Source of the DNA: an uncultured Blautia sp.
GTDB lineage: Bacteria > Bacillota > Clostridia > Lachnospirales > Lachnospiraceae
Reading direction: 5' to 3'
DNA length: 31,387 nt
NCBI GenBank assembly: GCA_934424575.1
Contig: CAKRXU010000033.1
Span: 1-31,387, forward strand
Positions 15,473 through 23,778 of this stretch are shown piece by piece. The position numbers and the translations under genes are program-made. The notes under the pieces were generated by a model. It saw nothing but the letters and a program-made list of their open reading frames with translations. It was not told the DNA's origin and did no database searches. Each line of letters starts with the position of its first letter. Position 1 is the first letter of the stretch.

Positions 15473-17653
15473 TTATGCCTGTACAGAACGTTTGGAATAA
15501 ACTTTCTGATCCTTGTATGGATCTGGTCTGAACAGCAGGAACAGCATTGCGATAAGTACTACGAATCCTACTACAGTACCGATACCAAATGCTCCACCAG
15601 TTACGAAAGAACCGATCTGATAGAAGCAGAGGCAAACGATGTAAGCGAATACGTTCTGGAAGAGAATTGCGAACCAGAACCATTTCTTGTCGTTCATTTC
15701 TTTTGCCATTGTTGCGATAGCTGCAAGGCAAGGAGAATCAAGAAGGTTGAACATCAGGAAGGAGAAAGCTGCGATTCCTGTCGGGAACCAGCTTGCAACA
15801 CCTGCTGCAACGTTTACTGCATCTTCTGTATCACCAGCTACGTTAGCCAGGACACCCATTGTAGATACGATAGCTTCTTTTGCTGTGAAACCGGAGATAG
15901 AAGCTGCTACCGGCTGCCACTCGCCAAATCCAAGTGGTGCAAAGATCGGAGCGATCACACCGCCGATCGCTGCCATAAGGCTGTCTGCGCTGTCTTCTAC
16001 CATACCGAATCCACCATCTGTGAATCCAAATCCACCAAGGAACCACATTACTACACAAGCAAGGAACAGGATTGTACCAGCTTTGATGATGAAGCCTTTC
16101 AGTCTTTCCCATACATGAAGGAGAACTGTCTTAGCCTGCGGAATATGATACTGTGGAAGCTCCATTACGAACGGAGCCGGTTTACCGGAGAACGGTTTTG
16201 TTTTCTTAAGAATGATCGCTGCTACAAGTACAGCTACGATTCCGATGAAGTACATCAGAGGAGCGATAAAGGAGCTCTCTGCATATCCTGCGGTCTCACC
16301 AGCAATTACACCACCCATAAGAGCGATAACCGGAAGTTTTGCACCGCAAGGAATAAATGTTGCTGTCATGATAGTAAGACGTCTGTCATTATCCTGCTCG
16401 ATGGTCTTGGAAGCCATGATTCCAGGGATACCGCATCCAGAAGAAATAAGGAGCGGAATGAAGCTCTTACCGGAAAGTCCGAAGTGACGGAATACACGGT
16501 CCATAACGAATGCGATACGTACCATGTAACCACAGTCTTCAAGGATGGACAGGAACAGGAACAGGATCGCCATCTGAGGAACGAATCCAAGTACTGCACC
16601 AAGACCACCGATGATACCGTCAACTACAAGTCCCATTACCATATCGCCAGCGCCGATGCTGCTGAGGATATTGGTTGCAAAGTCCTGAATAGCTACTACG
16701 AATACATCATTTGTCCAGTCTGTTACGAATGTACCAACTGTTGTTACAGATACATAATATACTAACCACATGATCGCGATGAAGATCGGGATACCAAGGA
16801 TACGGTTGGTAACGATACGGTCGATCTTATCGGATACGGTAAGTTTGTCTTTACCTTTCTTAACAGTTGTGTTTACGACCTTCTGGATGAAAGTATATCT
16901 CTCATCTGTTACGATACTTTCCATATCATCGTCATGTTTCTTTTCGATCGCCTGACGTCTGCTGTCTACAGTAGACTGTGCAGATGCGGAAAGTTTGATG
17001 GATTCCTTTACTTTCTCATCGTTTTCAAGGAATTTGATCGCATACCATCTCTTCTTGTCTTCTGTGATGGATTCCGGAAGGACATCCTTCACATCAGCGA
17101 TAGCTGCTTCCATTTCTTTGGAGAAGACTTCTTTTGGAAGATCAACGCTGCTCTTCTTTGCTGTTTTGATCGCCTCGTCGATCAGTTTGTCAAGACCTTC
17201 GCCTTTCAGTGCGGATGTCTCAACGATCGGGCAGTCAAGCAGCATGGAAAGACGCTTAACATCGATCTTGATTCCTCTTTTTTCAAGAAGGTCTGCCATG
17301 TTCAGCGCGATGACAACCGGAACACCGGTCTCAACAAGCTGAGTGGTCAGATACAGGTTACGCTCGATGTTTGTTGCATCGACAAGGTCGATGATAACAT
17401 CTGGGTTCTCTTTCAGGACATAGTCACGACTGACTACCTCTTCCAGAGTGTATGGTGACATGGAATAGATACCAGGAAGGTCAGTTACGATAACATCCTC
17501 GCCTTTTCCTCTTTTGCCTTTTAATTTACCTTCTTTTTTCTCTACAGTAACTCCCGGCCAGTTTCCTACATACTGGTTAGCGCCCGTTAATGCGTTGAAC
17601 ATTGTTGTTTTACCACAGTTCGGGTTGCCGGCAAGTGCAATCTTAATTGCCAT
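15473..17653 (-). CDS. feoB: Ferrous iron transporter FeoB
   Basis: FeoB imports Fe2+ under anoxic conditions. The 726-residue protein begins with a G domain carrying GNPNCGKTT (9-17), VGNWPGVTVE, TDLPGIYSM, ALNMADL and SALKGEGLD (motifs G1-G5). A helical nucleotide-dissociation-inhibitor domain follows (about 170-260). The membrane part has two Gate segments, SSGCGIPGIMASKT and FIPCGAKLPVIAL, each with a conserved Cys, and a late ASISGFTAKEAIVSTMG. The start ATG has AAGGAGG 9 bases upstream. It follows two feoA genes and is followed by the Cys-rich protein gene. No truncation is visible. The promoter at 18331-18359 suggests iron-dependent repression. Confidence 0.97.
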   Translation of the reverse strand: MAIKIALAGNPNCGKTTMFNALTGANQYVGNWPGVTVEKKEGKLKGKRGKGEDVIVTDLPGIYSMSPYTLEEVVSRDYVLKENPDVIIDLVDATNIERNLYLTTQLVETGVPVVIALNMADLLEKRGIKIDVKRLSMLLDCPIVETSALKGEGLDKLIDEAIKTAKKSSVDLPKEVFSKEMEAAIADVKDVLPESITEDKKRWYAIKFLENDEKVKESIKLSASAQSTVDSRRQAIEKKHDDDMESIVTDERYTFIQKVVNTTVKKGKDKLTVSDKIDRIVTNRILGIPIFIAIMWLVYYVSVTTVGTFVTDWTNDVFVVAIQDFATNILSSIGAGDMVMGLVVDGIIGGLGAVLGFVPQMAILFLFLSILEDCGYMVRIAFVMDRVFRHFGLSGKSFIPLLISSGCGIPGIMASKTIEQDNDRRLTIMTATFIPCGAKLPVIALMGGVIAGETAGYAESSFIAPLMYFIGIVAVLVAAIILKKTKPFSGKPAPFVMELPQYHIPQAKTVLLHVWERLKGFIIKAGTILFLACVVMWFLGGFGFTDGGFGMVEDSADSLMAAIGGVIAPIFAPLGFGEWQPVAASISGFTAKEAIVSTMGVLANVAGDTEDAVNVAAGVASWFPTGIAAFSFLMFNLLDSPCLAAIATMAKEMNDKKWFWFAILFQNVFAYIVCLCFYQIGSFVTGGAFGIGTVVGFVVLIAMLFLLFRPDPYKDQKVYSKRSVQA

Positions 17654-17759
17654 TTTTTCTTACCTCCTTAATCCCTCTTTGTTGCAGCCATGGAAGGCCG
17701 CTCAACAAAACTTTAATTCTTATGTACAGAACATGATTCATTGCTGGGAACAGCAATCC

Positions 17760-17978
17760 TTATTTTACCTGTACGCACTGAGCATCGTTCTTTCTTACGG
17801 ATAACTCATAGCCTCTTACAGTGATCTCAACAGGATCTCCAAGCGGAGCGACTTTTCTGATGTAGATTTCGCTTCCTTTGGTGATTCCCATATCCATAAT
17901 GCGTCGTTTGTAAGCGCCGTCTCCCTCAATCTTAGTTACAACAACGGTACTTCCGACTTTTGCCTCACCTAAAGTCAT
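17760..17978 (-). CDS. feoA: FeoA domain protein (second copy)
   Basis: FeoA is a small SH3-like cytoplasmic protein that assists FeoB. The 72-residue product starts MTLGEAKVGSTVVVTKI and contains RRIMDMGITKGSEIYIRKVAPLGDPVEITVRGYELSVRK, the core of the family. The start ATG has AAAGGAG 8 bases upstream. feoB follows after about 100 bases and the other feoA precedes it by 55 bases. The two copies are only distantly similar to each other, so they probably have distinct roles rather than being a recent duplication. Confidence 0.94.
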   Translation of the reverse strand: MTLGEAKVGSTVVVTKIEGDGAYKRRIMDMGITKGSEIYIRKVAPLGDPVEITVRGYELSVRKNDAQCVQVK

Positions 17979-18033
17979 TGTTCTGTCTCCTTTCCTCTTG
18001 TTGATTTATTATTTTACTGACAACCAGTGGCTG

Positions 18034-18246
18034 TCAGACCATAATATGTCTCGCCATATCTGAATTAACAGCTACTCTCGCGTCCTTGACGTTAACGATT
18101 ACATTGCCGCCGATCGCAGACACTACTGAAATCTCTGTACCTGTTACAAATCCAAGGTTTGCGAGGAATCTTCTTGTTTCTTCGTTTCCACCGATCTTGA
18201 GAATTGTATTTACTTCGCCGATTCCGGCCATTGTAAGTGGCATCAT
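18034..18246 (-). CDS. feoA: FeoA domain protein (first copy, promoter-proximal)
   Basis: The 70-residue protein reads MPLTMAGIGEVNTILKIGG then RRFLANLGFVTGTEISVVSAIGGNVIVNVKDARVAVNSDMARHI, matching the FeoA SH3-like fold (Pfam FeoA). Two ATGs are adjacent at the start, and the ribosome site (AGAAGAG) is weak, so the start could shift by one codon. It is the first gene after the feo promoter; the leader is about 80 bases long. Confidence 0.93.
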   Translation of the reverse strand: MMPLTMAGIGEVNTILKIGGNEETRRFLANLGFVTGTEISVVSAIGGNVIVNVKDARVAVNSDMARHIMV

Positions 18247-18330
18247 GGTATCTACTCTTCTTTCTCTAATGATAATTTTTTTCGTTTAAAAAGACTGCAG
18301 TCACAGACCACTTCTTTTTTCTACTAAGTT

Positions 18331-18359
18331 AGTATATTCTAACGTTAGTAAGCTGTCAA
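18331..18359 (-). promoter_or_regulatory. feo operon promoter with two palindromic operators
   Basis: Read leftward, TTGACA (18354-18359) and TATACT (18331-18336) are 17 bases apart. CTAACGTTAG, a perfect 10-bp palindrome (18339-18348), fills the spacer, and TACTAAGTTAGTA (18322-18334), a 6+1+6 palindrome, overlaps the -10. TTAG/CTAA half-sites resemble DtxR/IdeR-type iron boxes, which suits the DtxR-like gene next door; that link is inferred. Confidence 0.75.
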
Positions 18360-18451
18360 GCACTTTTTTTCGTTCTATATAACCTATATTCGTTATACAT
18401 AACTATAATTTGCATTATAAAACTTTTATTTGTTACAAATGACTCTTGTTT

Positions 18452-18491
18452 GTTATGCACAATATTCGTTCGTTTTGCATAACTATTGTGC
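18452..18491. repeat. Interleaved inverted repeats (order A-B-A'-B')
   Basis: GTTATGCA (18452-18459) is complementary to TGCATAAC (18476-18483), and GCACAATA (18457-18464) is complementary to TATTGTGC (18484-18491). The arms are interleaved, so only one hairpin or a pseudoknot-like fold can form, or the site could bind dimeric proteins in two registers. Confidence 0.55.
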
Positions 18492-18501
18492 AAATTTATA
18501 T

Positions 18502-18529
18502 AAAAAAATTCCTGCCTTACCGGACAGGA
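18502..18529 (-). terminator. Leftward terminator-like hairpin upstream of the feo promoter
   Basis: Read leftward, TCCTG (18525-18529) pairs with CAGGA (18510-18514), with an inner CC/GG pair, and is followed by seven T residues (AAAAAAA at 18502-18508 on the plus strand). No gene ends here; it may stop read-through from the arg operon or a short antisense RNA. Confidence 0.5.
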
Positions 18530-18598
18530 GTCTCTATTTGTGCCAAAATATGCAATTATAAAAAACATTGGATTTTTGCGGTTTTCTCTGCATTCCGC

Positions 18599-18627
18599 TT
18601 GTTACAGACGTGAAAATATGGTATGAT
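18599..18627 (+). promoter_or_regulatory. Promoter of the DtxR-type gene at 18701
   Basis: TTGTTA (18599-18604) and TATGAT (18622-18627) are 17 bases apart, and TGG directly before the -10 forms an extended -10 motif. The leader is about 70 bases. Confidence 0.6.
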
Positions 18628-18700
18628 ATCAATAATACAAAGCAATATGAGATTATGCAAACAAACGCATGATTTCTTTCAGCAGAATTGGGGTGTAAGA

Positions 18701-19075
18701 ATGCATACAAACGAATCCGCCGAAAACTATCTGGAAACGATTCTTATCTTAAGTAAATCCCATCCGGTCGTTCGCTCCGTAGATGTTGCCTCTGAACTTG
18801 GATTCAAAAAATCCAGCGTCAGCGTTGCCATGAAGAAGCTTCGTGAGACCGATCAGATCACCGTATCACCTGAGGGATACCTTTACCTGACCGAATCAGG
18901 ACGTGCAACCGCAGAGAAAATTTACGAGCGTCATCTCTTTCTTTCTGAGTGGCTTGAGAAACTGGGCGTTGACCCGGTTGTTGCAGCAAGTGATGCCTGC
19001 AAGATCGAGCATGTGATCAGTACCGAAAGCTTTGCCGCGATCAAGAAACACATTGATCTTGACAGTATGGAATAA
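18701..19075 (+). CDS. DtxR/MntR-family metalloregulator (short form), probable feo regulator
   Basis: The 124-residue protein is a DtxR-family repressor lacking the C-terminal SH3 domain. It has an N-terminal winged helix (AENYLETILILSK; VRSVDVASELGFKKSSVSVAMKKL; ITVSPEGYLYLTESG) and a dimerisation region (AEKIYERHLFLSEWLEKLGV, ASDACKIEHVIS). Likely metal ligands are Glu12, the His in YERH, and the Cys, Glu and His in DACKIEH. Cys in that motif is as in DtxR/IdeR (iron) rather than MntR (Glu). The position equal to MntR Asp8 is Asn9. The start is ATG 18701, with GGGGTG upstream; the longer frame adds 26 residues that overlap the promoter. It is divergent from feo, so iron-dependent repression of feo is the likely job. 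Confidence 0.88.
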   Translation: MHTNESAENYLETILILSKSHPVVRSVDVASELGFKKSSVSVAMKKLRETDQITVSPEGYLYLTESGRATAEKIYERHLFLSEWLEKLGVDPVVAASDACKIEHVISTESFAAIKKHIDLDSME

Positions 19076-19116
19076 TAGATCTCTATTATCAGATTTGTAC
19101 AGTAGTTTCAAAAGGC

Positions 19117-19144
19117 AAGAGCCTGGCAGTTACGCCAGGCTCTT
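19117..19144. terminator. Bidirectional terminator overlapping the argD stop
   Basis: AAGAGCCTGGC (19117-19127) and GCCAGGCTCTT (19134-19144) are exact reverse complements over a 6-base loop. On the plus strand TTCT follows, which suits the DtxR-type gene. On the minus strand the left arm is the 3' end of argD, whose TAA lies in the loop at 19130-19132. Confidence 0.82.
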
Positions 19145-20326
19145 TTCTAATTTCTCGATCATTTCATCGATATTTTCTTTTGTGATAACAAGCGGAGGTA
19201 CGAGACGGAGTACGTCGCTTCCTGCTGAGATCACAAGAAGTCCGTTCTCAAGTGCCTTTGTCACAACACTTCCCACAGTTGCTCCTTCAATCACCAGTCC
19301 CTGCATGAAACCTTTTCCACGACGCGCTGCGACGATCGGGTATTTTTCCACAAATGTATCGAGTTTTTCCTCTAAATATGGGGTTAATTCCTGTACATGT
19401 GCCAGGATACCGTCCTGCTCAAAGATATCAAATACTTTGCTGACAGCTGCACATACAAACGGGTTTCCACCATAAGTCGTGCCGTGATCTCCCGGTACGA
19501 GAGATGCTGCTGCTGCTTTTTCCCCGAGGACAAATGCTCCGACCGGGACACCGCAGCCAAGTGCTTTGGCACAGGTCATCACATCCGGTTTGACACCGTA
19601 GGACTGCCATGCGAAGTAATATCCGGTACGTCCCATGCCGCACTGGATCTCGTCAAAGATCAGGATAATGTCATTTTCGTCACAGAGTGCGCGAAGTCCC
19701 TCAAGGAATTCCTTCTGTGCCGGATAGATACCGCCCTCTCCCTGTACGACCTCTGTGATGATCGCGCAGGTCTTGTCTGTGATCTGTGCTTTGACGCTCT
19801 CAAGATCATTGAAATCTGCAAATTTCACACCACCGATCAGTGGTTCGAACGGCTCTCTGTAATGCTCTGTTCCTGTGACGGAAAGAGCTCCCATACTTCT
19901 TCCGTGGAAGGAATGGTTCATTGCGATGATCTCATATTTCTGTGCTTCTTTTCCATATTTGGTATAGGCGTATTTACGTGCGGCTTTGAGTGCACCTTCG
20001 ATTGCCTCTGTTCCACTGTTTGTAAAGAATGCTTTGGCAAGACCGCTGGCTTTGACCAGTTTTTCTCCTGCTTCGCTCATCGGCTCATTGTAATAAAGGT
20101 TGGAAATATGGGTCAGCTTGTCGATCTGTGCTTTTAAAGCCTCGTCATATCCCGGATAATGATATCCCAGTGCATTTACTGCGATCCCGGCAGCAAAGTC
20201 GAGATATTTTTTGCCCTCTGTGTCATAGAGATAGCATCCTTCCCCATGGTCAAACATGACCGGGAAACGATTATATGTATGCAGAATGCTTTCTTCTGCA
20301 TGATTCATCTGTTCATTCATGCTCAT
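19130..20326 (-). CDS. argD: Acetylornithine aminotransferase ArgD
   Basis: ArgD transaminates N-acetylglutamate semialdehyde to N-acetylornithine using PLP. The 398-residue protein is a class III aminotransferase of usual length. It has YLDFAAGIAVNALGYHYP, TNSGTEAIEGALKAAR (phosphate-binding GTE at 105-107), NHSFHGRS, EVVQGEGGI, FDEIQCGMGRTG (Asp225 contacts the pyridine nitrogen), the PLP lysine Lys254 in CAKALGCGVPVGA, and HGTTYGGNP. The first ATG lies inside the end of argB (14-base overlap) and has GGGGAG 10 bases upstream; a second in-frame ATG two codons later is also possible. Last gene of argC-argJ-argB-argD. Confidence 0.95.
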   Translation of the reverse strand: MSMNEQMNHAEESILHTYNRFPVMFDHGEGCYLYDTEGKKYLDFAAGIAVNALGYHYPGYDEALKAQIDKLTHISNLYYNEPMSEAGEKLVKASGLAKAFFTNSGTEAIEGALKAARKYAYTKYGKEAQKYEIIAMNHSFHGRSMGALSVTGTEHYREPFEPLIGGVKFADFNDLESVKAQITDKTCAIITEVVQGEGGIYPAQKEFLEGLRALCDENDIILIFDEIQCGMGRTGYYFAWQSYGVKPDVMTCAKALGCGVPVGAFVLGEKAAAASLVPGDHGTTYGGNPFVCAAVSKVFDIFEQDGILAHVQELTPYLEEKLDTFVEKYPIVAARRGKGFMQGLVIEGATVGSVVTKALENGLLVISAGSDVLRLVPPLVITKENIDEMIEKLEKSLA

Positions 20327-21209
20327 TGTAGTATTTCTCCCCGTCTTCTCTTAAAATAGCAGTACCAATACCTTTGTTTGTAAAAATTTCCAGAAGGAGG
20401 CTGTGCGGGATACGTCCGTCCAGGATATGTACTCTGTTTACGCCCTCTTCGATCGCATCGATGCAGTTCTGCAGTTTCGGGATCATTCCACCGCCTACAT
20501 AACCTTCGCTGATCAGTTTTTCTGCTTCGTGTACATGTAATTCGGAGATCAGAGTATCCGGATCATCTTTGTCCTTGTATACACCTTCGATATCAGAAAG
20601 GAAGACAAGTTTTTCTGCATGGACAGCCTCTGCGATCGCACATGCTGCATCATCTGCGTTAATATTATAAGAATCAAAGTTTGTGTCAAATCCGATCGGG
20701 AATACGATCGGAAGGAAGTCTTTTTCGAGAAGATCCTGCAGAACCTTCGGATTGACTTTCTCGATATCACCTACATATCCGATATCTTCACCCTTGGAAA
20801 GTTTCTTGTGGCACTGGAGAAGTCCACCGTCCTTGCCGCTGATACCAACAGCCTGTACGCCGAGGGATTCCACCAGAGCAACCAGTTCTTTGTTTACTTT
20901 TGCAAGAACCATCTCTGCGATCTCCATAGTGTCCTTGTCTGTTACACGGAGACCGTTTACAAAACGTGGTTCCATGCCGACTTTGTTGACCCAGCGGCTG
21001 ATTTCCTTACCACCGCCATGAACGATAATCGGTTTGAAACCGATCAGTTTCAGAAGGACAACGTCCTTGATGACATTCGCTTTGAGTTCTTCGTCCAGCA
21101 TGGCACTTCCGCCGTATTTTACTACTACGATCTTACGGTTAAAACGCTGTATATAAGGAAGAGCCTCGATAAGGGTCTCTGCCTTGTCCAGATATTTTTG
21201 ATTTACCAT
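20313..21209 (-). CDS. argB: Acetylglutamate kinase ArgB (arginine-sensitive type)
   Basis: ArgB phosphorylates N-acetylglutamate. The 298-residue protein has VVVKYGGSAM (ATP site Lys), KPIIVHGGGKEIS, the acetylglutamate-binding VNGLRVTDKDTMEIAEMVL, GYVGDIEKVNP, NINADDAACAIA and GGMIPKL. An N-terminal helix of about 24 residues (YLDKAETLIEALPYIQRF) precedes the fold; this extension marks hexameric, arginine-inhibited kinases and fits a cyclic pathway with ArgJ. The ATG has GAGGAG 10 bases upstream. It is 29 bases from argJ and overlaps argD. Confidence 0.96.
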   Translation of the reverse strand: MVNQKYLDKAETLIEALPYIQRFNRKIVVVKYGGSAMLDEELKANVIKDVVLLKLIGFKPIIVHGGGKEISRWVNKVGMEPRFVNGLRVTDKDTMEIAEMVLAKVNKELVALVESLGVQAVGISGKDGGLLQCHKKLSKGEDIGYVGDIEKVNPKVLQDLLEKDFLPIVFPIGFDTNFDSYNINADDAACAIAEAVHAEKLVFLSDIEGVYKDKDDPDTLISELHVHEAEKLISEGYVGGGMIPKLQNCIDAIEEGVNRVHILDGRIPHSLLLEIFTNKGIGTAILREDGEKYYNEHE

Positions 21210-21238
21210 TTTTCCATTTCTCCTCGATTTTAAATTTT

Positions 21239-22462
21239 TTATGAACGATAATCCGCATTGATCTTGACATAATCATAGGTAAGGTCACATCCCCATGCGG
21301 TTGCGGTGCAGTCGCCCATCTTGATGTCTGCGATCGCAGTTACCGCTTCTTCGGAAAGGATCTTTGTCGCTTCTTCTTCGCTGTAATCTACAGCCACACC
21401 GTTTTCGATGATCTGGATCTTACCTGCTTTGCTTTCAAAGTAGAGGTCTACTTTTTCCGGATCAAACTGTGCACCTGAGTAGCCCATAGCGCAGAGGATT
21501 CTTCCCCAGTTTGCATCATGTCCGTAGATTGCTGCTTTTGTAAGGGAGGAAGTAACTACAGATTTGCTCAAAGTCACTGCCTGCTCCTTGCTCTCTGCTC
21601 CGATGATCTTTACTTCAAACAGTGCAGTTGCACCCTCGCCGTCACCTGCGATCTTCTTGGCAAGTGTGGTGTTGATGTAATTCAGTGCCTCACAGAATTT
21701 CTGATAATCTTCGTTTTTCTCATTGATCTCCGGGTTCTCTGCCATTCCGTTTGCCAGAAGAAGAACGGTATCGTTTGTGGAGGTATCGCCGTCAACAGAT
21801 ACCATATTATAAGTATCTTTGACATCCTGGCTCAGAGCTTCCTGGAGAAGCTGCTTGGAAATGCATACGTCTGTTGTAACAAAACCAAGCATCGTGCACA
21901 TGTTCGGATGGATCATTCCGGATCCCTTGCACATGCCGCCGATTGTAACTGTCTTGCCGCCGATCTCGATTTCTACGGCAACTTCTTTCTCTACGGTATC
22001 CGTTGTCATGATTGCTTTGGCTGCTTCGTTTCCGGCTTCCAGAGTTCCCTTGAGCTTCGGAGCCATTGCCTTGACACCATCGGAAAGTTTCTCGATTGGA
22101 AGCTGCATGCCGATAACGCCCGTAGATGCGACCAGTACGCTGTTTTCATCTACGTTCAGAGTCTCTGCTGCTGCTTTTGCTGTTGCACGACAGTAGCTGA
22201 ATCCCTCTTCTCCTGTACACGCATTGGCGATACCACTGTTGCAGACAATCACCTGTGCACTTGGATGTTTATAAACGATCTCCTGGTCCCATTTGACAGG
22301 AGCTGCCTTTACAATATTTGTGGTAAAAGTTCCTGCTGCCACGCATGGTTTCTCGCTGTAGACCATTGCCATGTCAGTTCTTCCCTGATATTTGATCCCG
22401 GCTGCTGTGGATGCCGCCTGGAATCCTTTTGCCGCTGTAACTCCACCTGTAATAACCTTCAT
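21239..22462 (-). CDS. argJ: Ornithine acetyltransferase ArgJ
   Basis: ArgJ recycles the acetyl group from N-acetylornithine to glutamate; some members also make N-acetylglutamate from acetyl-CoA. The 407-residue precursor should cleave itself before Thr190 in KGSGMIHPNMCTMLGF, and the new N-terminal Thr is the nucleophile. The residue before the cut is Cys189, where many family members have Ala. Other motifs are NIVKAAPV, VIVCNSGIANACTG, VASTGVIG, SVDGDTSTNDTVLLLANG and the C-terminal IYGHDANWGRILCAMGYSG. No separate argA or argE is visible here. The ATG has AGGAGG upstream. Second gene of the arg operon. Confidence 0.96.
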   Translation of the reverse strand: MKVITGGVTAAKGFQAASTAAGIKYQGRTDMAMVYSEKPCVAAGTFTTNIVKAAPVKWDQEIVYKHPSAQVIVCNSGIANACTGEEGFSYCRATAKAAAETLNVDENSVLVASTGVIGMQLPIEKLSDGVKAMAPKLKGTLEAGNEAAKAIMTTDTVEKEVAVEIEIGGKTVTIGGMCKGSGMIHPNMCTMLGFVTTDVCISKQLLQEALSQDVKDTYNMVSVDGDTSTNDTVLLLANGMAENPEINEKNEDYQKFCEALNYINTTLAKKIAGDGEGATALFEVKIIGAESKEQAVTLSKSVVTSSLTKAAIYGHDANWGRILCAMGYSGAQFDPEKVDLYFESKAGKIQIIENGVAVDYSEEEATKILSEEAVTAIADIKMGDCTATAWGCDLTYDYVKINADYRS

Positions 22463-22502
22463 AATCTATACTCCTCCTTGGTACAAAAATCTCCGTTTTT
22501 AT

Positions 22503-23543
22503 TTACGGAAGCATTGGAATCTGATGAAGTCCTTCTGCCTCGTCGAATCCGAACATCAGGTTCATGTTCTGTACAGCCTGTCCTGCTGCACCTTTTACAA
22601 GGTTGTCGATTGCGCCCATCATGATGACACGTTTTGTTCTCGGGTCGATCTTGAAGTTGACATCTACATAGTTGCTGCCTTCAACGCATTTGGTCTGCGG
22701 GCATACGTCTTTGTCAAGGACACGGATGAATGTTTCATCTGCATAATATTTATCGTAAGCTGCTCTTACTTCTTCATAGGAAACTTCTTTCTTGAGAGAA
22801 GCGTATGCAGTTACCAGGATTCCTCTGTTCATCGGGATCAGGTGAGGTGTGAAGTTGATCATCACTTCCTGTCCGCATGCATAACCAAGCTGGTCCTCGA
22901 TCTCCGGTGTATGGCGGTGAGTTGCTACGCCGTATGCTTTGATATTCTCATTTACTTCGCAGTAAAGGTTCGGAACTTTTGCTCCTCTTCCTGCTCCTGA
23001 AGTGCCGGATTTTGCATCGATGATGATAGTGTTCGGATCGATCAGGCCTTCTTTGAGAAGCGGGTAGATGGATAAAGTGGAACAGGTTGGATAGCATCCC
23101 GGGTTCGCGATCAGTCTTGCTTTCTTGATGTCCTCACGGTTGATCTCGCACAGTCCGTAAACTGCCTCGTCGATAAACTGCGGTGATTTGTGCTCGATGC
23201 CGTACCATTTCTCATATTTCTTTACATCTTTGATACGGAAATCTGCACTCAGGTCGATGACCTTTGCTTTGGAAAGGATCTCTTCATTAACAAGAGATGC
23301 ACAAAGCCCCTGCGGTGTTGCGGTAAAGATCACATCTACTTCGTCTGCAAGTGCAGCCATATTGTCGTCCATGCACTTCGCATCTACCAGTTTAAAAAAG
23401 TTCTGGTATACATCTGCATATTTCTGATCGATATAGCTTCTTGAGCCGTACCATGCAACTTCTACTTCTTTATGTCCAAGGAGCAGTCTTGCCAGTTCAT
23501 TTCCTGCATAACCGGTTGCTCCGATGATTCCTGCTTTGATCAT
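22503..23543 (-). CDS. argC: N-acetyl-gamma-glutamyl-phosphate reductase ArgC
   Basis: ArgC reduces N-acetylglutamyl phosphate with NADPH. The 346-residue protein has the nucleotide-binding GIIGATGYAGNELARLL, VIFTATPQG, IDLSADFR, the catalytic Cys150 in ANPGCYPT, SGTSGAGRG, HRHTPEIEDQLG (active-site His) and VKGAAGQAVQNMNLMFG. It is full length for the type 1 family. The ATG at 23541-23543 has AGGAGG 7 bases upstream. First gene of the minus-strand arg operon, with a candidate promoter at 23631-23659. Confidence 0.96.
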   Translation of the reverse strand: MIKAGIIGATGYAGNELARLLLGHKEVEVAWYGSRSYIDQKYADVYQNFFKLVDAKCMDDNMAALADEVDVIFTATPQGLCASLVNEEILSKAKVIDLSADFRIKDVKKYEKWYGIEHKSPQFIDEAVYGLCEINREDIKKARLIANPGCYPTCSTLSIYPLLKEGLIDPNTIIIDAKSGTSGAGRGAKVPNLYCEVNENIKAYGVATHRHTPEIEDQLGYACGQEVMINFTPHLIPMNRGILVTAYASLKKEVSYEEVRAAYDKYYADETFIRVLDKDVCPQTKCVEGSNYVDVNFKIDPRTKRVIMMGAIDNLVKGAAGQAVQNMNLMFGFDEAEGLHQIPMLP

Positions 23544-23630
23544 TTCTCATTCCTCCTAGAATCACAAATTAGCAGTTACATAATGTGCAACTGCTTGAAA
23601 TGGGGATCTCATCCCGCATAAACTGTTATG

Positions 23631-23659
23631 ATTATACATCTAACCTGCATAATATGCAA
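23631..23659 (-). promoter_or_regulatory. argC promoter with overlapping TGCATA-A-TATGCA palindrome
   Basis: Read leftward, TTGCAT (23654-23659) and a perfect TATAAT (23631-23636) are 17 bases apart. A 13-bp perfect palindrome (23646-23658) overlaps the -35. It is a candidate ArgR operator; consensus could not be checked. Confidence 0.6.
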
Positions 23660-23733
23660 TACAAAATTTTATCATTTTCACATCCACATTCCGCGATTTT
23701 ATGTATTTTTATAGGTTATTTCCTATTTAATGA

Positions 23734-23747
23734 TGCATTTTTATGCA
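23734..23747. promoter_or_regulatory. Candidate ArgR box (TGCAT-N4-ATGCA)
   Basis: TGCAT (23734-23738) and ATGCA (23743-23747) are separated by TTTT. The arrangement resembles the 18-bp AT-rich ArgR boxes with inverted half-sites and lies between the argC and argG promoters. Confidence 0.45.
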
Positions 23748-23778
23748 AAAATTTCTTTTATTTTTTTGCATATTGGTA

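Larger units (their letters stand above)
18247..18700. other. Intergenic region between feoA and the divergent DtxR-type gene (454 bp)
   Basis: It contains the feo leader and promoter (to 18359), an AT-rich tract with several inverted repeats (GTTATACATAAC near 18384; overlapping repeats at 18452-18491), a leftward terminator-like hairpin (18502-18529) and the promoter of the DtxR-type gene (18599-18627). The leftward open frame across 18356-18568 has no ribosome site and looks spurious. Confidence 0.6.

Noticed and set aside
18356..18568. 70-codon minus-strand open frame near the feo promoter
   Set aside because: It covers the feo -35 box and a terminator-like hairpin, has no ribosome site, and its peptide shows no domain.
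18530..18600. Small RNA ending at the leftward hairpin 18502-18529
   Set aside because: A TATAAT exists at 18555-18560 on the minus strand but no -35 lies 16-18 bases upstream, so a promoter is not supported.
21518..22624. 368-codon plus-strand open frame
   Set aside because: It is antisense to argJ and part of argC, both unmistakable, and has no recognisable domains.
23571..23625. T-box or other amino-acid riboswitch in the argC leader
   Set aside because: Only short hairpins are present (AGCAGTT/AACTGCT and GGGGAT/ATCCC); there is no T-box sequence or specifier loop and the leader is too short.
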